The translations under genes were made by a program, and so were the position numbers. From Nitrospirota bacterium (GTDB lineage Bacteria; Nitrospirota; Leptospirillia; Leptospirillales; Leptospirillaceae), in NCBI GenBank assembly GCA_021828525.1, contig JAJZGM010000002.1:1-36952 (forward strand): 36,952 nucleotides of DNA. Direction: 5' to 3'. Below are positions 16,203 to 24,682 of this stretch, piece by piece. Under the pieces are notes generated by a model. That model saw nothing but the letters and a program-made list of their open reading frames with translations. It was not told the DNA's origin and made no database searches. Every line of letters starts with the position of its first letter. Within the stretch, counting starts at the first letter, position 1.

Positions 16203-17594
16203 ATGGATGTCCTGATTGAGCCTCTCGAGGGTGCCCAACGAAAATTTCGGGTTGTCTTCTCCGACGAGGATGTGCGTACGAAGGTGGAAAAGGAAATTCG
16301 GTCTGCCATCAAGGACCTGAAGGTTCCGGGTTACAGGGTCGGGCATGTTCCCGCTTCCTATATCCGCTCTCGTGCCCCGTTTCTGGCCTCAATCCATGAA
16401 TCCGTGACCGAGGCGCTCCGTCAGTCTGCAATCGACGCACTGGTTAATGAAGATTCCGGAACGGTTGTCTTTCTGGATCCGGAACCCTTTTCGGTGACGG
16501 GAGAGCATGAAAAGTCCGGGATAACCGTTTCCGGAACCCTTGAGTGTTTTTCCCTTCCTGAAGGATTTGTCTGTGAAGGGATCTCTCTCTCGCCCGAATC
16601 CGCCTCAACGGTGACCCGGGATGAAATCGAGAGGGAAACCGAATCCCTTTCGAAACGGGCCGGAACCCAGTTCAAGCAAGATCTTCCCGAAGAGACGACG
16701 ATCGAAGAAGGGGATCTGGTCTCTTTTTCCTTTTCATTCACCCATCCCGATACCGGACTTCCATACGAGAACAGGCAGACGATTAATGTGGGGGACCCGT
16801 CCCATCCGGAAGCCCTGACCCGTTCCTTGATTGGAAGGAAGGTTGGAGAATCCTTCTCGGAACGCCTTCCTTTCAATATTCCGGCCAAAAAAAAGGGAGA
16901 CAGGTCCCGGGTGGAAACTCTTGACTCCCAGATCCGCATCGAGAGCCTGAAACGTATCGAGCCGGCGACACGGGAGGAGCTTTTCAAGGCCCTGAGTGCC
17001 GGGCAGGGGGAAGAGGCCGACCGGGGAACCTTGGAGGATCTTGTCGAAAAAAGGATTCTGGAGCGAAAGGTTTCGGAAGCCCTGACCCGAAAGCTTGAAG
17101 AGCTGGTTCTAGAGGTTCTCTCCCGCAATTCGATCGCGGTTCCTGAACGCAGGATTGCCCTTGAGATCGATCGCATGGTGTCGTCAGGGATGGCCGCCAA
17201 TGAAATCGATAAGGAACAGGTTCGCCGGGATACCCTCTGGTGGTTCATCCTTGACGATCTTTCAAGGAAAATGGAGATTCAGCCCGACATGGGGCGCGTC
17301 GAGCAGGAATATCTTGCACTCGTTCGCCGGAGCGGAGACCCCGAAAAGAATGAATCCCGACGAAGGGAATATGTCGAACAGGCCTTTCTTTCGGCCCGCC
17401 GTCGGCTGACTGAGGAAATTCTTCTCAAACAATCCACTTTTTCTGGCTGGGATGAGTTTTTCGGCCCCGATGGGCTGCTCCAGAAGCTTGGATGGAAATC
17501 TTTTGGTGTTCGTCCTGAACCGCATGATACCGCCTCCCATGACCACCACGACCACGATCACGAGCACGAGCATGACCATGGTCACCACCACTGA
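16203..17594 (+). CDS. tig: Trigger factor with a His-rich C-terminal tail
   Basis: Ribosome-bound chaperone that receives nascent chains. The N-terminal ribosome-binding domain carries the signature VPGYRVGHVP (family form GFRxGxxP); a diverged FKBP-like PPIase domain spans about residues 155-250 and the helical chaperone arms follow. The protein is 463 residues, somewhat longer than usual. Its last 23 residues (bases 17523-17591) contain 12 histidines alternating with Asp and Glu, a metal-binding-like tail resembling that of SlyD rather than ordinary trigger factors. AGGAAGGA lies 10 nt before the ATG. It heads the conserved tig-clpP-clpX operon and is 63 nt from clpP. Identity rests on both sequence and context. 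Confidence 0.94.
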   Translation: MDVLIEPLEGAQRKFRVVFSDEDVRTKVEKEIRSAIKDLKVPGYRVGHVPASYIRSRAPFLASIHESVTEALRQSAIDALVNEDSGTVVFLDPEPFSVTGEHEKSGITVSGTLECFSLPEGFVCEGISLSPESASTVTRDEIERETESLSKRAGTQFKQDLPEETTIEEGDLVSFSFSFTHPDTGLPYENRQTINVGDPSHPEALTRSLIGRKVGESFSERLPFNIPAKKKGDRSRVETLDSQIRIESLKRIEPATREELFKALSAGQGEEADRGTLEDLVEKRILERKVSEALTRKLEELVLEVLSRNSIAVPERRIALEIDRMVSSGMAANEIDKEQVRRDTLWWFILDDLSRKMEIQPDMGRVEQEYLALVRRSGDPEKNESRRREYVEQAFLSARRRLTEEILLKQSTFSGWDEFFGPDGLLQKLGWKSFGVRPEPHDTASHDHHDHDHEHEHDHGHHH

Positions 17595-17657
17595 AACAGG
17601 AGAGATCCCCAAGGTCCTGTCCACTTTCTGATCATTCATCAAAAAGGAACGTTCATA

Positions 17658-18263
17658 ATGCTGATACCGATGGTAGTAGAACAGACAAACAGGGGAGAGC
17701 GCGCCTATGACATTTATTCCCGCCTCCTCAAGGACAGGATCATCATTCTCGGAACTGCAATCGACGACAATGTGGCAAATCTGGTCATTGCCCAGATGCT
17801 TTTTCTGGAATCTGAAGACTCAGCGAAGGATATCAATCTGTATATCAATTCTCCGGGAGGAATTGTCACGGCAGGCCTCGCAATTTATGATACGATAAAA
17901 TTCATCAAGCCTGATGTTTCGACCATATGCATCGGTCAGGCTGCCAGCATGGGAGCCTTTCTTCTGTCGGCCGGGACAAAGGGAAAGCGCTTTGCACTTC
18001 CGAATGCCCGGATCATGATTCATCAGCCGATGGGAGGATTCCAGGGTCAGGCAACGGATATAGAGATTCATGCCCGGGAAATTCTTAAGCTCAAGGCCGA
18101 CCTCAACAGGATGCTTGCCGACCATTGTGGTCAGCCGATCGAGAAGGTTGCGCTGGATACAGACAGGGATTACTTCATGTCCTCAGTGGAGGCAAAGGAC
18201 TATGGCCTGATCGATTCTGTCATTACGGCCCATCGTCCGGAAGGCAAGACCGGGTCAGTATAA
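17658..18263 (+). CDS. clpP: ATP-dependent Clp protease proteolytic subunit ClpP
   Basis: Serine peptidase that forms the double-heptamer chamber fed by ClpX (and ClpA/C if present). The catalytic triad is visible: Ser98 in [10 protein letters not shown], His122 in MIHQPMGG, and Asp171 in DTDRDYFMS. The N-terminal [19 protein letters not shown] is the usual axial-loop and processing region, and INSPGG is the oxyanion loop. Length of 201 residues is normal. AAAAAGGAACG precedes the ATG. It is the second gene of the tig-clpP-clpX operon, 28 nt from clpX. Confidence 0.98.
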   Translation: MLIPMVVEQTNRGERAYDIYSRLLKDRIIILGTAIDDNVANLVIAQMLFLESEDSAKDINLYINSPGGIVTAGLAIYDTIKFIKPDVSTICIGQAASMGAFLLSAGTKGKRFALPNARIMIHQPMGGFQGQATDIEIHAREILKLKADLNRMLADHCGQPIEKVALDTDRDYFMSSVEAKDYGLIDSVITAHRPEGKTGSV

Positions 18264-18291
18264 TCTGTAATTTTTTGTAAGCGAGGATGCG

Positions 18292-19599
18292 ATGGCAGGA
18301 AAAGACCGAAAGGATAAAAACAATGTCGGGGAAAATGGGGTCGCCTGTTCCTTTTGTGGAAAGAGCCGCGAGGACGTGCGACGCCTGATATCCGGCCCGG
18401 GTGTCTATATCTGTGATGAATGCATCGAGCAATGCTCCGCGATCATTTCCGAGTCCTGGGAGGAAGAGCAGGAAAAGGTTTCCGCTCCCAATCTCATGAA
18501 GCCTGCTGAAATCAAAAAAGCCCTCGACCAGTATATCATCGGCCAGAATCGGGCCAAGAAAATTCTGTCTGTGGCGGTCTACAATCATTACAAAAGGGCC
18601 CGTGCGAACAAGATTGCCGAAGAAGTCGAACTTCAGAAGGGCAATATCATCATGCTGGGTCCGACAGGAACGGGCAAGACGCTTCTCGCCCAGACCCTGG
18701 CCCGCATTCTCGATGTCCCCTTTGCTATTGCTGATGCCACAACTCTCACTGAGGCCGGCTATGTGGGAGAAGATGTTGAAAATATCATTCTGAAGCTTCT
18801 CCAGGCCGCCGACTATGATGTTGAGAAGGCCGAATGGGGGATTATCTACATCGATGAGATCGACAAGATAAGCCGAAAGTCCGAGAATCCCTCCATTACG
18901 AGGGATGTCTCGGGTGAAGGGGTGCAGCAGGCCCTTTTAAAGCTTGTCGAAGGGACGATTGCGAATGTCCCTCCCCAGGGAGGCCGGAAGCATCCTCACC
19001 AGGAGTTCATCCAGGTCGATACGACGAACATCCTCTTTATCTGTGGCGGAGCCTTTGTCGGTCTCGATTCGATCATCTCCCAGCGTCTTTCGAGGAAAAC
19101 CATGGGGTTTGGGGCGGAAACCTCCCCTGCCCAGGACAGGACCCTCTCCGGGAAGCTGCTGATGGAGGCCCGTCCGGATGACCTTTTGAAGTATGGAATC
19201 ATTCCCGAGTTTATTGGCCGTTTTCCGGTCATGGCCATTCTGGAGGATCTTGATGAGGCGGCCTTCCTTCAGATTCTGACGGAACCGAAAAATGCCCTTG
19301 TCAAACAGTTTGAAAAGCTGTTTGCCATCGAAAAAGTCAAGCTGCGATTTACGGAAGGGGCTCTCAAGGCTGTGGCCCACAAGGCCTTTACCCAGAAAAC
19401 AGGAGCTCGGGGCCTGCGTGCAATCCTTGAAGAGGTGATGCTTGACCTGATGTATGAAATCCCGTCTCTCCAGAATCTCTCGGAGGTCATCATCTCAGAG
19501 GCGACCATCAACGAACGCGAGGCGCCGACACTGATCTGGGGGGAGAAGAAAAAGGATGTTTCCGAACCGGAGAATAATCGTGGATCGCTTTCTGCATGA
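18292..19599 (+). CDS. clpX: ATP-dependent Clp protease ATP-binding subunit ClpX
   Basis: AAA+ unfoldase that selects and threads substrates into ClpP. The zinc-binding domain has Cys19, Cys22, Cys41 and Cys44 (CSFC and CDEC). Walker A is GPTGTGKT at residues 123-130, the pore loop is GYVGED, Walker B is IIYIDEID, and an arginine-finger and sensor-2 region (ARGLRAIL) follows. The ClpP-docking loop reads MGFG instead of the usual IGFG, a conservative change. At 435 residues, length is standard. It closes the tig-clpP-clpX operon; the next gene is convergent, 18 nt away. Confidence 0.98.
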   Translation: MAGKDRKDKNNVGENGVACSFCGKSREDVRRLISGPGVYICDECIEQCSAIISESWEEEQEKVSAPNLMKPAEIKKALDQYIIGQNRAKKILSVAVYNHYKRARANKIAEEVELQKGNIIMLGPTGTGKTLLAQTLARILDVPFAIADATTLTEAGYVGEDVENIILKLLQAADYDVEKAEWGIIYIDEIDKISRKSENPSITRDVSGEGVQQALLKLVEGTIANVPPQGGRKHPHQEFIQVDTTNILFICGGAFVGLDSIISQRLSRKTMGFGAETSPAQDRTLSGKLLMEARPDDLLKYGIIPEFIGRFPVMAILEDLDEAAFLQILTEPKNALVKQFEKLFAIEKVKLRFTEGALKAVAHKAFTQKTGARGLRAILEEVMLDLMYEIPSLQNLSEVIISEATINEREAPTLIWGEKKKDVSEPENNRGSLSA

Positions 19600-19617
19600 A
19601 AGGTTAAAGATCCGTGG

Positions 19618-20241
19618 TTACTTCTTCGGAGAAGGGTTCTCTTTCGGCTGGATGGGGCGCTTCAACGTAAAAAGGATATCCGGGAAGGCCTGGGTATTCA
19701 GGGCCATGTGTGCAAACTTGACCACAAAGGATGTGGGACCCTGGACAAACCTGGGAAACAGAAGAATCCCCGTGCGCTCATATCCCGGGAACAGTCTGGC
19801 TGACGGAATGTAGGTCATGCTGATCAGTTTCCTTGCGATTCTGATCGGCTTGGCAGAGCCCAGGAAACCGTTTGAAACGGCGTCCTGGGCTTCGTCTGCA
19901 CTCAGGGCGCGTTCAACCTGTTTTGGCCCCCTTTCAAGAAAAAAATCCATCGGATCGAAGTCAAGGTAGCCGGTGCCATTGTTTTTGATCGTGACGAGAA
20001 AGGCATTGAATTCAGCGCTCACCAGGGAGTTGTAATAAGGGGATCCCTTGGGAATGAAGCTTATGCTGAAGGAAATGCCGTTTAGGGTCTGGCTCGGAGG
20101 AATGACGACATAATTCGTGTCGACGAGATGGAACCCCTTCAGGTAAAAAAGGCTCGTGGCTATCCTGTTACCGATGGAGACGAGGATGATGATAAGGATG
20201 GCAACGATCAGGACGAGGGTATAATTGATCTTGGGCTTCAA
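19618..20241 (-). CDS. Single-span membrane protein of unknown function
   Basis: I do not recognise a family. The 207-residue product has a short N-terminus, one membrane helix at about residues 8-27, and an extracytoplasmic domain with alternating beta-type pattern; the stretch FNAFLVTIKNNGTGYLDFDP resembles the structural Ig-like pattern of periplasmic adhesive or scaffold domains, but this is only an impression. The tail is basic and Pro-rich. The start is TTG 20241 with GGAAGGA 8 nt upstream; no ATG lies nearby. It is divergent from the lipoprotein gene at 20269, with only 27 nt between the two start codons, so regulation is likely shared. It converges with clpX. Confidence 0.7.
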   Translation of the reverse strand: MKPKINYTLVLIVAILIIILVSIGNRIATSLFYLKGFHLVDTNYVVIPPSQTLNGISFSISFIPKGSPYYNSLVSAEFNAFLVTIKNNGTGYLDFDPMDFFLERGPKQVERALSADEAQDAVSNGFLGSAKPIRIARKLISMTYIPSARLFPGYERTGILLFPRFVQGPTSFVVKFAHMALNTQAFPDILFTLKRPIQPKENPSPKK

Positions 20242-20268
20242 TAGAACAATCCTTCCTGTTAGAAAAAC

Positions 20269-21630
20269 GTGAAAAATTTTCTCAGATCGCTGGCCGCAGG
20301 GACCCTTTTCTCGGTCGGTATTTTTTCAATCTTCCTTCTGGCCGGTTGCGCTCATTCCGGCAGCATTCATCCTTTTCGCTCACAAAAAGGGCTTCTCGCC
20401 CCTGTCGGCAATCCGGACTTTCTCGTTCCCGACCCCGTCTCCCTTTCCCTTTATCTGGGAGATGTCTTCAATTCCAGGAGAGAGGGGGGGACGGTCCTTT
20501 ATGGTCATCGTCTGGAGGAAAAGCTCCACAAACTGATGGGAAGACAGGTTCTGGAAGTCTGCCAGACCCTTCCATGCTATGCCGACGCGGCCCGAAAACT
20601 GCACCTTAGTTTCATTCTATCCGCAACCATACGCAAGGATGATGAGCCTTCAAAATCGAGAGGAATCCTGACTCTGACGCGATGGTCAGTCGATCCGTTA
20701 TTTCCGGAAATGACAGTTCCCCTGGTCTTTTCACTTGCCAACGGGAGACCTTCCTATGAAAGGCTTGTCGACAGAGCCGTGTCCAGTATGATGATCCGTG
20801 TCGAGGCTCGCTCCGGGTCTAAGAGGAAGAGATCCAGTTCCGGCAAGGCCGCCAATCTAAGGCGTCTGGTTGCCGAAGGGAAAATTGATCAGGCACTGAG
20901 ACGGGCAGAGGCACTATTTCGCAGCCACTCAAACCATTCCCTGTCCCGGGAATTCTACTCGACATTGTACCGCCTTGAAATGAGTGCTGGCAAACCTGAA
21001 ATGGCCCATATTGTGGGCGAGGCAGCGATCAGAAACCATCATGCCTCGACAGGACTGATTCTGCAAATGGCCAGCGATGCGTTGAGGACCGGCCACTTGA
21101 ACAGGGAACGGAACATTCTCTATCAGGGCCTGACCCTCTACCCCGATAACCGGTTATTCTGGCAGCAGCTTGTTGTGGAATATATCCATAGAAAAGACTT
21201 TGCCCAAGCCTTCAGTGTCATTCGTATGTATGTCAAAAGGAATCCCCAGACTCAGGGCCATCCGCGCTTCCGTGGTGAGATCTATGCCTGTCTTGTGGGA
21301 TTGGGAAGAGGAGATGAGGCTGACCTCTGGTTTCGGCGCTATATCCTAAAGACCAGGATGGGTCTGGCCACGCCCAGGCCCTATCTGGCCCATGCCATGA
21401 TCAGTCGCGACTTGCAGAAGGGGGAATGGAGAGCCGCAGAGGAAAAGGCCCGGGGTCTCATCGCCATGGGGGTTCATTCAACCAGTCTGTACACCGACTG
21501 GATGACAGCCCTGGGAGCCAGCAATAATCCTATCGGGGAAGCCCGCGTGGCAAGGGAGGCCATCTCTAAAGGGTTCGCCTCCCGTTGGATTCGGGATCAG
21601 CTTGCCTATCTCGAGCAAAAGGGGTACTGA
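20269..21630 (+). CDS. Predicted lipoprotein with CsgG/FlgO-like N-domain and TPR-like C-domain
   Basis: The 453-residue product has a type II signal peptide: a hydrophobic helix and lipobox LAGC with lipidated Cys27. Residues about 50-180 follow the pattern seen in CsgG/FlgO/TolB-N-type envelope domains: a helix RLEEKLHKLMG, then a CQTLPCYADAARKL segment leading to a strand LSFILSATI (inference from pattern only). Residues about 195-450 are helical repeats resembling TPRs, for example IDQALRRAEALFRSHSNH. The product probably sits in the outer membrane facing the periplasm and binds other proteins. The start is GTG 20269; its ribosome site is weak. pgsA begins 6 nt after the stop. I cannot name a specific function. 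Confidence 0.72.
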   Translation: MKNFLRSLAAGTLFSVGIFSIFLLAGCAHSGSIHPFRSQKGLLAPVGNPDFLVPDPVSLSLYLGDVFNSRREGGTVLYGHRLEEKLHKLMGRQVLEVCQTLPCYADAARKLHLSFILSATIRKDDEPSKSRGILTLTRWSVDPLFPEMTVPLVFSLANGRPSYERLVDRAVSSMMIRVEARSGSKRKRSSSGKAANLRRLVAEGKIDQALRRAEALFRSHSNHSLSREFYSTLYRLEMSAGKPEMAHIVGEAAIRNHHASTGLILQMASDALRTGHLNRERNILYQGLTLYPDNRLFWQQLVVEYIHRKDFAQAFSVIRMYVKRNPQTQGHPRFRGEIYACLVGLGRGDEADLWFRRYILKTRMGLATPRPYLAHAMISRDLQKGEWRAAEEKARGLIAMGVHSTSLYTDWMTALGASNNPIGEARVAREAISKGFASRWIRDQLAYLEQKGY

Positions 21631-21636
21631 TTTCCA

Positions 21637-22191
21637 TTGACAATTCCAAATATTTTATCAGTCTTGAGGATTCTTCTGGCCCCGGTCTTTTTCGGCCTGG
21701 TGGCCTACAGGAACATGACATGGGCCTTTTGGGTCTTCTTTGCAGGCGGTCTGACAGACAGCCTGGATGGTCTTCTGGCCCGATTGCTGGATCAAAAAAC
21801 CAACCTTGGAAAAACGCTGGATCCTGTGGCCGACAAGGTGTTCCTGTCATCCTCGGCCCTATGTCTTGGATGGTATGGAATCATTCCACGTTGGGTGGTC
21901 ATAGTCTTTGTGACACGGGATATTCTCCTTGTCTCCGGAGTTGTTCTGTTAAAGCTTGTCGATAGTCCCATTCCTGTCGAACCCCACCTTCTCGGGAAGA
22001 CGACGACAGGGTTTCAGGTGTTTTATATCGGGTTTGTCGTCATGCATATTGCGGGTGTGAAATTCAGTGCTCTTATTTTTCCATTGCAGGTCGGATCCGT
22101 GATATTTTCTTTCGTATCTGGTGGATATTATATTTTTCGTGGGCTTTCCTGGGTCCAGAAGGAAAAAAATGGAAGCAATCGAAGCGCATGA
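21637..22191 (+). CDS. pgsA: CDP-diacylglycerol--glycerol-3-phosphate 3-phosphatidyltransferase
   Basis: Membrane enzyme that makes phosphatidylglycerophosphate from CDP-diacylglycerol and glycerol 3-phosphate, the committed step to phosphatidylglycerol and cardiolipin. The CDP-alcohol phosphotransferase motif DG-xx-AR-x8-G-xxx-D-xxx-D is complete in DGLLARLLDQKTNLGKTLD followed by PVAD. N-terminal IPNILSVLRILLAPVFF and four to five further hydrophobic helices fit PgsA, and 184 residues is the typical length. The start is TTG 21637, with AAGGGG a little far upstream (12 nt). Other CDP-alcohol transferases (for example phosphatidylserine or cardiolipin synthases) are possible but PgsA fits best. 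The end overlaps the next gene by 23 nt. Confidence 0.88.
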   Translation: MTIPNILSVLRILLAPVFFGLVAYRNMTWAFWVFFAGGLTDSLDGLLARLLDQKTNLGKTLDPVADKVFLSSSALCLGWYGIIPRWVVIVFVTRDILLVSGVVLLKLVDSPIPVEPHLLGKTTTGFQVFYIGFVVMHIAGVKFSALIFPLQVGSVIFSFVSGGYYIFRGLSWVQKEKNGSNRSA

Positions 22192-23551
22192 TCAAGCGAA
22201 TGACACCAAGGTCTCTTCCGGCCTTTTGATCAAGGAGGTCTTCCCCGGGAGCCCGGCCATGGAGGCGGGGATCGAAGTGGGAGATCGCCTTGTCTCCATT
22301 AATGGATTTGTTCTCAGGGACCTGATTGATCTCGAGTTTTGTCAGTCCGACTCCGAAATATTGCTGGAATACAGAAGCCGGGGGCAGCGCCATCACGTCG
22401 AAATAGAAAAGGATCCCGATACATCTCTCGGGATCGTCGTTGACCCGCCTCCCATTCGTCGCTGTCCCAATGACTGTGCCTTCTGCTTTGTCGACCAGAT
22501 GCCGGAAGGGGCGAGAAAATCCCTTTATATTCGCGACGAAGACTATCGCTACAGCTTTCTGTACGGGAATTTCATCACGCTGACCAATCTCTCCGAGAAG
22601 GATTTCCTGAGAATCCTGGAGCAACGTCTGTCCCCCCTTTATATTTCCGTTCATGCAACGCCGTTGGATATCCGCCGCAAAATACTCAAGAACGAAAAGG
22701 CCCCGGACATACGACCACTCCTCAGGCGTCTTTCTGACGGGGGGATTACCCTGCATACCCAGATCGTCCTGACTCCCGGCATAAACGATAAGGAAGTTCT
22801 TGAAAGGACCTGGAGCGACCTATTGGAACTCTACCCGGGGGTTGGATCCCTGGCCGTTGTTCCTGTGGGCCTGACCGCCCACAGGGAGGGATTGCCCGAT
22901 CTTCCGATGATCGACAAGATTTATGCGTCGAGGATGCTGAAAGTCCTTGCGTCCCTGCAAAAGGCCTCCATGGAGAAAATCGGGGATCCCTTCATATTTC
23001 CAGCGGATGAGTGGTACGTCCTTGCTGGCCGCTCTTTCCCATCGCTTTCGCGCTATGGATCATTACCCCAGCTGGGAAACGGGGTCGGACTTGTCCCACT
23101 CTTTCAGCGCCAATGGAAAAAGGGAATCAGGGCCCTTCGTTATCCTCCTCCAGATCGCCTGGTCCTTGTGACCGGGATGGCATTTTCCCCGTATCTTCGG
23201 GAGCTGACCTCCCTCTTTGAGAAGTCCTGGAAAACGGAAAATGAAGGAGTGACGGTCCTTCCGGTGCTCAACAGGTATCTGGGTCCGAGCGTGACGGTGG
23301 CCGGTCTTCTGTCATCGCGTGATATCATTGCGGCTGTTCAGGCCAACCGTCTACCGGAAGGATCCTGTCTTTGCATTCCGGATATTTGTCTTCGGGAAGG
23401 AACGGATATTCTGATCGACGACGGGTCCATTGCGGAGATCGCCAGCCGGACCGGATTGAAAACTGTCGCTGTTCCCTCTTCGGCCCGGGAATTCGTGCAC
23501 TGGATGCGTGAAATTTCAGGAGAGGGGACCCTAAAGGAGGCTTCAGCCTGA
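22169..23551 (+). CDS. PDZ and radical SAM-like DUF512 protein
   Basis: Protein of the PDZ-DUF512 family, found in cyanobacteria, clostridia and Nitrospirota; function unknown. Residues about 16-78 form a PDZ-like domain (VFPGSPAMEAGIEVGDRLVSING). Then come three closely spaced cysteines, Cys99, Cys103 and Cys106, in CPNDCAFCF, the CxxxCxxC arrangement of a radical SAM [4Fe-4S] cluster, followed by TIM-barrel-like strands (YISVHATPLDIRR, LHTQIVLTPGIND). The C-terminal DUF512 region begins near residue 260. ATG 22169 has AGAAGGA about 6 nt upstream and gives 460 residues; earlier in-frame codons lie inside pgsA. It overlaps both neighbours, pgsA and ispE, which suggests an operon linked to lipid or isoprenoid supply (inference). 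Confidence 0.85.
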   Translation: MEAIEAHDQANDTKVSSGLLIKEVFPGSPAMEAGIEVGDRLVSINGFVLRDLIDLEFCQSDSEILLEYRSRGQRHHVEIEKDPDTSLGIVVDPPPIRRCPNDCAFCFVDQMPEGARKSLYIRDEDYRYSFLYGNFITLTNLSEKDFLRILEQRLSPLYISVHATPLDIRRKILKNEKAPDIRPLLRRLSDGGITLHTQIVLTPGINDKEVLERTWSDLLELYPGVGSLAVVPVGLTAHREGLPDLPMIDKIYASRMLKVLASLQKASMEKIGDPFIFPADEWYVLAGRSFPSLSRYGSLPQLGNGVGLVPLFQRQWKKGIRALRYPPPDRLVLVTGMAFSPYLRELTSLFEKSWKTENEGVTVLPVLNRYLGPSVTVAGLLSSRDIIAAVQANRLPEGSCLCIPDICLREGTDILIDDGSIAEIASRTGLKTVAVPSSAREFVHWMREISGEGTLKEASA

Positions 23552-24459
23552 TGGCGACAAATACTTTGTACCTTCGAACTCCGGCTAAGATCAATCTGTC
23601 CCTTGTGGTCTTGGGAAAGCGACCCGACGGTTATCACGAACTCCTGACCGAGATGGTCATGATCGATCTATATGATGACCTGCTCCTTGAGAGAACCACC
23701 GATCCGGGACTCCATCTTTGCCTTTCCGGGAGACCTGTTGACGGGGACTTGGCCAGTAACCTTGTCCTCAAGGCCCTGTCTCTTTTGTGGGAGGCTGTGA
23801 AGAAAAAAGGTCTGAACCCGTCAGGGGGATTTGCCGCAGAGCTTACCAAGAGGATCCCTGTGGGGGCCGGTCTGGGAGGAGGCTCCTCCAATGCTGCGAT
23901 TTCTTTATGGGGAGCTAACAGGCTTCTGGGGAATCCACTTTCTGTTGACGAATTAAGAGAAATTGGGCGCGGTCTTGGGTCCGATGTTCCCTTTTTCCTG
24001 GGATCGCCAAGAGCAATGGGAGTCGGACGGGGCGATCTCCTGATTCCCCTCCCTCCCCCTGAACCCATGGTCATCCTTCTCTGGAATCCGGAAATCCCCT
24101 TGTCGACGCCCTCTGTTTACAAGGCCATCGATCCATCCTCCCTAGAGTTCAGGGGGACGGTCGAATTGACAGAAAAAGAGCGTTCTAATAGAATTGGTAG
24201 TCTTTTGAAATTTGGCAATCTTGTTAATAGCCTTGAGAAACCGGCAATCGGACTTTGTCCCCAAATTGGCAAGGGAATAGAATTTCTTGAGAAAATCAGG
24301 CCAGGGAATGTCCGGATGACCGGGTCGGGTCCAACGGTCTTTGCCAGATTCCCTGGGCGAGAACATGCTCTCGACGTGTCAAGGGAAATGAAGGCCGAAC
24401 TGGGGGGATGGGCAGGAGTGTTCAATCTCCTTGTGGAGGCCCCTGTCCCCGGAATGTGA
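23551..24459 (+). CDS. ispE: 4-diphosphocytidyl-2-C-methyl-D-erythritol kinase
   Basis: GHMP kinase of the non-mevalonate (MEP) isoprenoid pathway, phosphorylating CDP-ME at the 2-position. Motif 1 is TPAKINLSLVV with the substrate lysine, motif 2 is PVGAGLGGGSSNAAISL, which binds ATP, the DVPFFL segment is present, and motif 3 is RMTGSGPTVFARF. The 302-residue length is normal. AAAGGAGG lies 10 nt upstream of the ATG, which overlaps the preceding stop in TGATG. This pathway feeds hopanoid synthesis, so it works with hpnH at a distance. ispE followed by tRNA-Gln and prs is a common gene order. Confidence 0.95.
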   Translation: MATNTLYLRTPAKINLSLVVLGKRPDGYHELLTEMVMIDLYDDLLLERTTDPGLHLCLSGRPVDGDLASNLVLKALSLLWEAVKKKGLNPSGGFAAELTKRIPVGAGLGGGSSNAAISLWGANRLLGNPLSVDELREIGRGLGSDVPFFLGSPRAMGVGRGDLLIPLPPPEPMVILLWNPEIPLSTPSVYKAIDPSSLEFRGTVELTEKERSNRIGSLLKFGNLVNSLEKPAIGLCPQIGKGIEFLEKIRPGNVRMTGSGPTVFARFPGREHALDVSREMKAELGGWAGVFNLLVEAPVPGM

Positions 24460-24507
24460 GCCTTTTTCAATGCGAGAGATCGTAATATGTTTTTTTGAAA
24501 GACTTCT

Positions 24508-24582
24508 TGGGGCGTCGACAAGCGGCAAGTCACGAGATTTTGGATCTCGCATTCCCAGGTTCGAATCCTGGCGCCCCAGCCA
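24508..24582 (+). tRNA. tRNA-Gln (anticodon TTG)
   Basis: The 75 nt fold into a full cloverleaf: acceptor TGGGGCG (24508-24514) pairs with CGCCCCA (24572-24578), the D arm is GAC/GTC, the anticodon arm is CGAGA-TTTTGGA-TCTCG with anticodon TTG, and the T arm is CCAGG-TTCGAAT-CCTGG. Discriminator G and an encoded CCA (24580-24582) follow. It reads CAA (and likely CAG) glutamine codons. It lies 48 nt after ispE and 100 nt before prs, so it is probably processed from the longer transcript. Confidence 0.97.
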
Positions 24583-24614
24583 GCTTGTAGATCAGTCGCA
24601 TGGTCTTGGTATTC

Positions 24615-24658
24615 GCGGAATGTTTGCTGTCATGGCGGTTAGGGGAAGATAATTCCGC
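24615..24658. repeat. Inverted repeat GCGGAAT/ATTCCGC upstream of prs
   Basis: GCGGAAT (24615-24621) and ATTCCGC (24652-24658) are perfect 7-nt inverted copies separated by 30 nt, ending just before the GAGGAGG ribosome site of prs. It could be a regulatory hairpin or operator; a chance match is also possible. Confidence 0.3.
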
Positions 24659-24682
24659 TTGCTGAGGAGGCTCGATACGGTC

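Noticed and set aside
19621-19634. CTTCT-TCGG-AGAAG hairpin between clpX and the convergent gene
   Set aside because: Short stem inside the coding end of the minus-strand gene with no clear T tract; too weak to call.
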